From Rhabditoides inermis (lineage: Eukaryota > Nematoda > Chromadorea > Rhabditida > Rhabditidae), in assembly GCA_963966185.1 (NCBI GenBank), contig CAWZYM010000114.1, positions 814,501-878,500 on the forward strand: 64,000 nt of DNA, in the 5' to 3' direction. Made by a program: the position numbers and the translations under genes. The notes under the pieces are model-generated. The model was not told the DNA's origin, made no database searches, and saw nothing but the letters and a program-made list of their open reading frames with translations. This document shows, one piece after another, positions 53,320 to 64,000 of this stretch (position 1 is the stretch's first letter; each line of letters starts with the position of its first letter).

Positions 53320-54338
53320 CCCACCGAACACCATGCACACCGCACTGAACCCCGCCAGTAGCAGCGCCGAGATGCCCGTGAACAGGGCGCCTGTCTGAAA
53401 ATCGAAGATTTTTTTTCAAATCGGAGACGCGAAAACTTTTACTTTTCACCCTGTAAAAAAATCGAATTTGTTCTCCGTCCTGTTTGAGATTATTTTTCAA
53501 TTATTTTAATGATTGTTTTTAAAATAACAGTGCATTGGTATAAACACAAGAAACACAGAAACGTAGGTTCCATAATTTTATTGAAAGTTTATATTAATTT
53601 AATTAATAGAAGTTTCTGGTGTGGATTATCACTAAGGCTCGCGAAATGAGCGATAACTTTCCGCGTTCGCTGTTCGCGAGTGCTCTCATAAGAATTTTAT
53701 GGACTTTTTTTTCTTCTCGCAGGGAATCTCTCAAGTAGATCAGAGTTCGGGCCAGAGACAGCGTCGGCTGGTCGTAAACGAGGTTGGTGAGTGAGAGAGG
53801 GTGGAGAGGAGAGAGAGAGAGAAAGAGAGAGAGATACGGGCCGATGAACACTGATTGACTGTTTCTCCAGCGGAGTGATCATGAGAAACAAACTACAAAC
53901 CATGATTTATAAGTGACTACATGATATAGTAATCAGAGGTACAGAGGTCCACTGCTGTACGTTAGTGATCACCAAAAAGACGCTCATAAGCAAAGTACTC
54001 ATATCTTCGTGGCGGGACCCACTTTGATATGGACGACGCCGCGGCAGCATTTGTAGATGGCCTCCTCCTCGCCGAACTCGTCCTCGAAGATGAGCCGCAC
54101 GTCATTGCAACACAGACAACCTGCAGTTTGAAATCCCGCTCATATTTTATGATGCTCATAAAATCGGGGACTTATTTTCCTCATTCGAAGGTGATATTGA
54201 AATATTTTTTTGACTCTCATGAATGTGCATAGACAGCAAGTATTTCATGTAAAGGAACCAGCGGTATGATTTTGATGAAGAAGAGATTTGAATTCGCGCC
54301 CATGATGTGCAGGTACACTCACCCTTCAGCTCCACCAT
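51667..54338 (-). CDS. LAPTM-like four-helix endolysosomal membrane protein
   Basis: Exons in transcription order: 54338-54323, 54120-54023, 53394-53325, 52864-52808, 52762-52692, 52643-52553, 52424-52333, 51720-51667; 182 residues. It starts MVELKGCLCCNDVRLIFEDE; the Cys-rich block YKCCRGVVHIKTGALFTG leads into helix 1 (LFTGISALLLAGFSAVCMVF). Helix 2 is NFWLDVVLIVANVIGVAILLLFGLY with an Asp inside. The loop QDRPELLVPFMVTE follows, then helix 3 (AVGFFLLASYTLHYTIFF) and helix 4 (MVVSIYVGIPICGAAVYCVA) with a short tail ending EEIGRSRWK. The CC-x-x-HV/HI-x-x-G start followed by four helices fits the LAPTM4/5 family, which acts in late endosomes and lysosomes. No PY motif is obvious in the tail. 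Introns hold a 290-base GA tract (53030-53318). Confidence 0.75.
53030..53318. repeat. Long interrupted (GA)n tract
   Basis: About 290 bases, nearly all purine on the plus strand (pyrimidine in the sense of the LAPTM-like gene), ending seven bases before the exon at 53325. Confidence 0.95.
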
Positions 54339-55899
54339 CTAACGACCACATCGAAGATTCGACGAGGAGTGCGGGGATAGAAAGCGTCGGGGAAATGAGG
54401 TCGATTGAGTAGATTGGACAAAACTCTAAGTACGGATATGAATGAAACAAGTTTCATAAAACGCGCATATACCATATACGGATTGACAATTTGCGATACA
54501 CGATATACGTTACGCGTAAATAAAAAAATGTATTTTAAGATGGTCAATATATATTAGTCAATAATAAACGGAACTGTGATAGTCAATAACAAACAAAACT
54601 GTAACTTGAAACAGAACATCAATGGGAGAGTGAGTCATACGAACATTGCATCGAATTAAATACTTTAAATGACGTCACAGCGTTTGAAATAGAACGTTAG
54701 TAGTTACCGCGTAACGTGCAACATGTGGTCAGTGTGTGGGTGGTAGAGAAATAGAGAGAGAGGGAGAGAGAGAGGGAGGGAGGGAGAGAGAGGGAGAGAG
54801 GGAGAGGGGGAGAGATGGAGAGAGGGAGAGGGGGAGAGAGGAAGAGAGGAAGAGGGAGAGAGGGAGAATTGGAGATGAATAGTAGGAGGCGGGGAACATA
54901 TAAAGGGAACATATTTTTGAAGGGCGCAGTGATTAATGGCTCAAAAAATGAAAAGAGATCAGAAAAATGAAAAGAGATAGAAAGGAAGGGAGGGAGAGAG
55001 AGAGAGAGAGAGAGAAGTAGAGAGAGAGAGATGAGGAGAGAGAAGTAGAGGGTGGGTGAAGATATCACACATTTTCGAAGGGAACTCGAGGAAGTGATTT
55101 TCGAATGTTCAAGACACGAAACACGAGACGTGCTACACGGGAAAACGGCTGCGGTGTACTTATTAAATTGTAATTTTCAATAATAAAATAATAATAAAGT
55201 GCTCCGTTAAAGATACGAGGTTCTATTCGATCTCATCTGTCCGTTCATTTCTAATGAACCCAGCAAAATCGTTCGTTCGTTCAACTTTGTTAGTGATTAG
55301 TATTATCTGACTAAACTACTGATCAGAATCATTAGAAACAGGTCACTGTCTCAAGAAACAGTGGCTTCAAGATCCGTCTCACATGAACACGCATGCAAAA
55401 ATGATGCAGTGGAGTACCTAGATAATAACAGTTTGGATCTGCTAAGAGAGTTTAGAAAACACAACAAAACAATTATAAGTAAAGCAGCAAGATGGCATTG
55501 TCTTGAAAAAAAAACAGGATTAAGATTAAACGACGTCGGTATCTAAACCTAAACATATTGATGCACAAATACATAATAACATGAGCGAAATGTGACCGAA
55601 ACTCGAGGCGAGTCATGAAATGTTGGGAAATTCTCTGCTGCAATAACCAGCGGCATGCGACACCGAGGGACACTCGGAGAGAAAGAGAGAGAGGGAGAGA
55701 GAGAGTGGGAGAGAGCGAGAGAGAGAGAGAGAGAGAAAGAAAGAGAGGGAGATAGAGAGAGAGAGAGAGAAAGAGAAAGAGAAAGAGAGAGAGGGTGTTA
55801 CAACATCATTCTACCTGCGGCTATATCGCACATGCGCGTTGAATGGCATTTGTGTAGTGTCATAGGGGTGTCATCAAATACATAATGCTCTCTCTCTCT

Positions 55900-55931
<32 letters not shown>

Positions 55932-56556
55932 GTCTCTCTGTCTCTCTGTCTCTTTACGACTATAAGACTGAATATGTAGGTAAGAAACATGACGCCATAA
56001 AATTTGGGAAAATCCAAGCCAACACCCGGTGCACTGCAGGTGCATCCTACGACGTGCGAACTTGAGTGATTTACACTTCCTCCATCTCTCTATTTCCCCT
56101 CTCTCTCACTCACTCTCACTCTTTATCTCTCTCTCTCTTTCTCTCTCACTCACTGTCTGCAATTGATTTGATTTGATTGCAGCCTCAGCCACATTACCCC
56201 ATTAATCACAAAGTCGCCGGGGGCAACGCTCGAAACTGGCGAAAAGCGCTGCAAAAACTTGTTGACATTAATCACTCGTTGTCACTGATGCTGGTCTCTG
56301 TGTGACACCTAACATGCGCCAAAAAACAAACACGGAAAATGTGTCAGCAATCGTCAGTGTGAGAGGAACGAGAGCTTGCGAGAGTGAGGGAGAGGAGATG
56401 AAGTGAGGTCTGGGTTGCTTCGTAGAGTTTGGAAACAAAGTGATTGCAAAGTGATTGGAGCGGGAGAGGAGAGTTGTGGTAGGTAGGTCAGAAAACAAAC
56501 GGGGGCGTTTTATGAACGCCTACACCTCGCGGCAAAGTGGCGTTATTTATTGTCTA

Positions 56557-56597
<41 letters not shown>

Positions 56598-56931
56598 GGA
56601 AAGATAGATAGGAAGAGAAAGACGGTGACATAATATGAGGAAATTAGCACGGGGAAGTATGGATGAGAATGAGACACAACGTTTACGCGAGATCGGATTT
56701 CTTTTTGGCTCGGAGCGCTCTCTTTCGTTTTTTTTCGATCTCTCTCTCTCCCTCTTCTTTGCCAGTTACATGATCTCTCAACTTGCCCCTCGCGAGTTTG
56801 TTGCTTCAAAAGAAAGATCAACTCTGTCAATTAAACTTTTTTATCGAACAATTTTGTGACACGGAACCGTATTCGAATAATGCAACCTGTGAGGCGTAAC
56901 TGCACCGAAACTTGTAAATAGTAATTATGAA
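54339..56931. other. Intergenic region with several purine/pyrimidine tracts
   Basis: Purine tracts at 54740-54870, 54985-55050 and 55675-55795; CT tracts at 55890-55955 and 56090-56160; GA at 56560-56600. No exon recognised; open frames here derive from the tracts. Confidence 0.5.
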
Positions 56932-59365
<2,434 letters not shown>

Positions 59366-60584
59366 CTGAAAAGAAGTACAATGGCTTATCATCGCTCATT
59401 CTTGCGATGAAACCATAAAGTTACTGCCATTTTTCAAGTTCAAATACCCGTAGCTGTCTATGCACCGGTCGCAATAAACGCAATTTAGAATGAATTGATG
59501 CAAAGTGATCGATGTTCGGGCCGTTAGACATGATACAGAACTCATAGTGTGTGCGCCACAGCGTATGCAACGTGCTTGCACGCAATTTGAGCTACTGCAG
59601 AATTAGAGAAGACCGTATACGCAACAAACGCAATATCCATTACATAGTTCCGTGCTCACGGATGAACGACAGAGCTCGGCTATCAGTAAGTGTAGAGCTT
59701 ACTATTAAAATATACCGCGCATATGTTATCTGTAAAAAAAACTGCCTGAAACAAAAAAAACAAAAAAAATTACAAACACACCCAATTATTTCTCTCCTCC
59801 CCCCGCAAGAACTTATTAACAATTAATGACGCGTTAGACTGGAATACTATGAAACACGTGTAGTGATGTGAAATGACATATCACACTTTTGCTTCTTCAT
59901 TTTTTTCTTTTCCTTTTTTAAATTTCGTTTGTGAACAAATTGACCTGCTTTGGCACGCGACAGTACTTAGTCTTAGACCTTTCGATGAGTAAGGGTATTT
60001 TGCCAGCAAACGGAAATTCACTGCCGGAAATTATTTTCCCTTACAGTTGCAGAATTGTTTCAGTTATAGAATATGTTACCACGAAACGATAAACACATAA
60101 ATTTTCTGTCAAATAGTAATAAACTCTAATTGAAAATATCCTTCTGTAACACGACTTGATTAATTGTTCTGTCAACATGAATTATCATGAAGTCTAGCCG
60201 CTACTTTAAGCAAACAAAAATCAGCTCTATATAAGAATGACCCTAGCTAGATGTTTCTGAATCACCGTCAAGTGTCTGGTCTGGCAAATCCACGTCATTG
60301 CCTTTTTTTCCTTTTTATTAGTGTATTTTTGCACCGGATTCCAGATATGAGTATTTTTGCTGAATCAAACGAAATTTAATAGTTTTTTTTTCACTATCGC
60401 TTTCGCTAGTTTCAGTTGTTGCTAAACCTGAACTTGTTTTCAGTTCTTTTTCAATGTCGGTTTTTGATAGTATCGGTTGTAAGTTGTGATGTAATGTTCA
60501 CCGTTGATAACTTCTACATACATACATAGAGGAGAGGGGCAGAAAGAGGGAGAATTTTTGTAGCATTGAATCAAAATTTTTATC
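59366..60584. other. Region that should hold the 5' end of the ligand gene
   Basis: No convincing exon found. T-rich stretch at 60300-60480. Possible start codons exist on the minus strand but none with a recognisable signal peptide and matching phase. Confidence 0.35.
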
Positions 60585-60790
60585 TCGAATCAAGTAGCAC
60601 ACATTATCGATTACGTAAATTACGGTGAGATACGGTAAAATACAGTAATACAATGCCTACTGCAAGTTCCAACAACACGGGTTTCGGTGGTCCCGTGGAT
60701 GCGTACGCGTTGTTGGTGATGCTTGTCATCCCCTGCTTGCGGCTTCTGAGGAAGTAGCGTTGACATTTCTTTTTTGTAGCATTGACATTC
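60585..60790 (-). mobile_element. Interspersed repeat with ATTCTG-type tail, minus copy
   Basis: On the minus strand: TCAGAAGCCGCAAGCAGGGG, ATGACAAGCATCACCAACAA, GGCATTGTATTACTGTATTT and the end GAGATAAAAATTTTGATTC. Nearly identical to 6680-6850. Confidence 0.75.
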
Positions 60791-61261
60791 ATTAAATTAC
60801 GAAGAACATATGGTCTTCAGAGTTGTCGAAACGGCGAATTGATAAACATTTTTTGCAAACTCGTTATTTGTTTATAATAGTTACAGTTGTAGTAGGTATT
60901 CGTTTTTTTCTTATTGAACATTTCTGCACGACATAATCAGATTTTTGTAGTGTTTGTTTTTATCAGGAATCAGTAAAATGTATTTTTGTTCACGCGATAT
61001 AAAGTCGAGTTAAAACGGCACGGAGCAAAATGACTTGTTTTTTTTATTACTTTTTTCATTTACGAAAACGTTATTTCCATTCAATGCTGACATTTTCACA
61101 TTTAGTTTAACTCACTTCTTTCGAGGTGTGATACATATTTCTAGATACTGTGAAAACACAAGTGTAACTAATCGTGTTTGCATACATAGACTTGAATCTC
61201 ATTATGAGTTTGCTAATCTGACTCTTTGACTGATACTAAATAATTATGTATAAACATAATA

Positions 61262-62163
61262 ATAATTGTTTATCCATAAAAACAGTCAAGTACTAAATGG
61301 GGACATGGAAATGGGTTGGACGGCCGTGAGTCGAACAGCTCAGTTCCACGATCTCCGCAAGGCTAGACTGCAGCGCGCCCCTCAGAGACACCCAAAGGGT
61401 GCTTGTGTGAGACACGCGCTCCCGGTAGAAAGCAGGCTGAAAGGTGAAAGCAGGGAGAGCCTGCTACGAGACACTACAATCACTGATAGTATTCACGCGA
61501 TATATTTAAGCCTAGTGGGGTCGTTAAGTGAGTGAAGCATAAGAAACCTATTTAGGGCAAGTTTGAAATCGTTCTTACTTTGATGGCAAACGGTTGAGCG
61601 GTCCAACTTATTCCAATAGTTTACCACACAGGCTGATACAAACGTTGGCTCAGAGCCTACGACGGGATAAGTGATTTTGAGTCCGTTAGAACGAAGTGAA
61701 GCAGCTCGTGAATCTCGGGGAATGAGTGTTAAAGGCATGTGCGGCGTGTTCATATATCCATAAAGACAGCGAGTGAAAGCCCTTTGCACCTTTTCTAGAT
61801 CATTAATACATCCTTTGTTCATATGACAGAGAATTTCAGATCCATAGTAGGCCGTATCGAAATTTTATAGAAATTGAGAAACAATGCCGTATTATTCGTG
61901 AATGTTCTTCTCACGATCAGAGTGTTGATACGACAATTTGCTTTCTGGATGACCTTTGATAGATGGATAGAAGGATCAAGGGTTGGGGTCATCCAGATAC
62001 CAAGGTCGCGCACTATCTCCACGTTCGACAAAATCACATTGTCGCATTGATATTTGTGCCTTGGATTTTTCTTGCCAAAGTTTAGTACCTCGCATTGGGT
62101 AACAGACAACTTTAATTGTCGATCCGCGATGAAATTTCTCACAATAATCAGATCATGATTCAA
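61262..62163 (-). pseudogene. 5'-truncated LINE with reverse transcriptase C-terminal remnant
   Basis: Two overlapping-edge minus frames (62163-61819 and 61822-61493) encode the C-terminal part of a non-LTR reverse transcriptase: CEVLNFGKKN, VEIVRDLGIWMTPTLDPSIH, then LEKVQRAFTRCLYGY and YWNKLDRSTVC...FKLALNRFL. The frame changes at about 61820, so it is broken. Its 3' UTR ends TATGGATAAACAATTATTATT at about 61262, linking it to the tails at 46265 and 49390. Confidence 0.75.
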
Positions 62164-62490
62164 TATGTATGTATGTATGCGTGTAAAGAGAGGGTGAAGG
62201 AGAGAAAGAGAGAAGAGAGAAAAAGAGGGTGAGAGAGTGAGTAACGCATTTGTCGATTAAAACACATTTATTGTAGTATTGTTGCAGTTTTCACTTGCAG
62301 TAACTGTATATCATTCAAAAAAAACCACATTTTTTTCAGGTCAAATTATTTTCATCTGTAACCATGTTGTGATTCTAATCCTTACATGTCAGCAACTCGA
62401 TAATAACCATGCGACTAGCAAGCGACTAGCATGCGACTAGCACTAGACTAGACTAATGCGACTAGCAAAGACATTTTATATACATTTCAG

Positions 62491-63590
62491 ATGACTTTCA
62501 TCAACGTTTTTTCTCACCGAAATCTCATCTACGGATGTGGAATTCTATCACTTTTCGCAAATTTGTTATTCGTTTTCTGCATAGTGTTCAAGGTTTGAGA
62601 AAAAAAACTTTTTCTTTGAAAAAAACAACTTTTGACTACAGACTCGTTCGGACCTTGGCAATTACAAATATTTGCTCCTCATTTTCGGCTGGTTTGATAT
62701 TTTGTATTCAATAATGCACATGATTGTACTGCCGGTAACTTTGTACTTTGTGTTGTTTGACTTAAACCTTTATTATTTTTAGGGAATTCAATCCTATGGC
62801 ACTGGCTATATGATCTTCTGCACTGCACTGTATACGGACGGATACCTCGGACAATTCCAAACCTCATTTTCGTGTTCATTTTTCGCACTATCCGTTGTCC
62901 TCTTCGCATTCCACTTTATATACCGCTTTATATCACTGTGCAGGTACGCTTATTTTTTGAAGATCAGATCAAGTTTATGAGTCAAACTGTTTTTCAGACC
63001 TCGACTGATGTATGTCTTTCAAGACACTCCATACATCATAGCTTGTTCGTTTTTCGCCGTTTTGTTTGCCGCGCTTTGGGGCGTACTCTGTTTTTACGTA
63101 CTAGCACCCGATGAGGACATAAGGTACGTAAGTATGAATGAATTACTAATTTCACTTTTTTGTAGACGTTATTTTCATGACGTCCTCTGGACGAGTCATC
63201 AATTGGACTCGCATACATTGGGATTTGTCAGTCCCGTGTACTGGGTATGTCTACTAGTAGTAATAATAGGTATTACTAGATAGTTATAATAACAATATGT
63301 ATTACTGTGTATACAGTCAATACAAACAGTCAATATAACAAGTCAATACAAACTACAAATGGGGTAAAACAGATAGCAAAGGTTCATCTAGAAGGTACGA
63401 TTTCACTGTTTGATAGTAATGCTAGATCCAAGTTACCATCACTACTGTCACTTTATTATTATCAATAAATAGTAACAAATAACCAAATTATGGTTGTTAT
63501 AGGTTCCGAATGTGAACGGTACATTCCGCGTCAATTATCCCCACTTCGCTGCCATGGCCGCTATCACTGTCATTCTGGTCGGATCGTTTG
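62491..63590 (+). CDS. Serpentine chemoreceptor, Str superfamily (3' end beyond the window or not recognised)
   Basis: Exons: 62491-62592, 62642-62734, 62783-62943, 62998-63123, 63166-63244, 63503-63590. Phases agree throughout. Helices: GCGILSLFANLLFVFCIVFK (TM1), YLLLIFGWFDILYSIMHMIV (TM2), SFFALSVVLFAFHFIYRF (TM3) ending in the family hallmark HFIYRFISLCRPRL, YIIACSFFAVLFAALWGVLC (TM4), then an extracellular loop and AAMAAITVILVGSFG (TM5). TM6, TM7 and the C-terminus are not found before 64000. The first exon is directly preceded by TTTCAG, so the ATG may be internal to a gene with an earlier exon. The 161-nt third exon matches exon 2 of the receptor at 38668 in length and phase. Confidence 0.8.
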
Positions 63591-64000
63591 GTTAGTTGTT
63601 TTATTTTATTTTTGGGACGTCTATAATTCCGTCTACAAAGATACAGTATGCCAAAACTTTTACGTCAGTGGACGGTGATTCAAAAAGATGGTTCTTGACC
63701 CTCACTACAAAACTCTCGGGGTACAGTAACAGTACAGTGGGTTTTTTTTCGGTTTTACAACTCAATACAGTATTTCTTTTAACAGCCAAGGGAGAGAGGA
63801 ACAGACTCCTTTTTAGTTTCCGGACAAAGATACAGCACATACAATTGCTACATATAAAATCGAAAACCAAAAAAAATTTGACTTCGTTGAGAGGTCGAAT
63901 TCAAGTTGCATAAAAAGAGTGACATGCGGTTCTCACTGTACCGGAATGCAACTTCAAATGTTTGTAACAAGAGCTATCCATGCTCTCTCATTGTGAGAAA
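63591..64000 (+). other. Intron or 3' region of the second Str receptor
   Basis: No exon with TM6/TM7 character was seen. An open frame at 63596-63913 lacks receptor features. Confidence 0.35.

Overview
The window reads as nematode nuclear DNA. The evidence is short GT-AG introns with TTNCAG-type acceptors, a cuticle collagen, two Str-type serpentine chemoreceptor genes, and a nuclear receptor with the P-box CNGCKT that is common in the expanded nematode families. The dense introns (19 exons in one gene) and very abundant (GA)n/(CT)n tracts would suit a diplogastrid such as Pristionchus, but that is a guess. Gene models below were spliced by eye by matching reading frame and phase across GT-AG junctions; none is tested against transcripts.

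Layout. 626-8440 (+): nuclear hormone receptor, 5' end beyond or unrecognised in the first 600 bases. 10267-16473 (+): secreted 695-residue protein of unknown function. 17310-23730: tandem satellite array with a tRNA-like module in each unit, split by a 3.93 kb insertion at 19288-23217. 23731-26767: gene-poor, with strand-switching CAC minisatellite and a foldback element. 26768-29112 and 33994-37924 (+): two paralogous 10-exon genes, each 239 residues, probable single-pass membrane proteins. They are separated by a gag-only Pao/BEL-like LTR retroelement (29796-32872). 38668-40722 (+): Str chemoreceptor. 41536-42728 (+): cuticle collagen. From 43334 to about 59365 all recognised genes are on the minus strand: an unidentified gene (43334-44307), a seven-helix protein with a polyglutamine tract (45306-47550), a small secreted or membrane protein (49535-51389), a LAPTM-like four-helix protein (51667-54338) and a noggin/trunk-like cystine-knot ligand (56932-59365). 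61262-62163 (-) holds a dead LINE. 62491 onward (+) is a second Str receptor that runs off the window.

The genes do not form an obvious pathway. The most unusual feature is architectural. At least five introns contain a decayed upstream copy of their own 3' splice site plus the first bases of the following exon. One intron holds an inverted copy of the gene's terminal exon, and other exon fragments are scattered in introns or between genes. Other notable items are a hammerhead-ribozyme-like motif near the left edge, the tRNA-like satellite, a foldback element whose two arms each carry tRNA-like promoter boxes, and a purine/pyrimidine tract polarity shared between introns of the paralogous genes.
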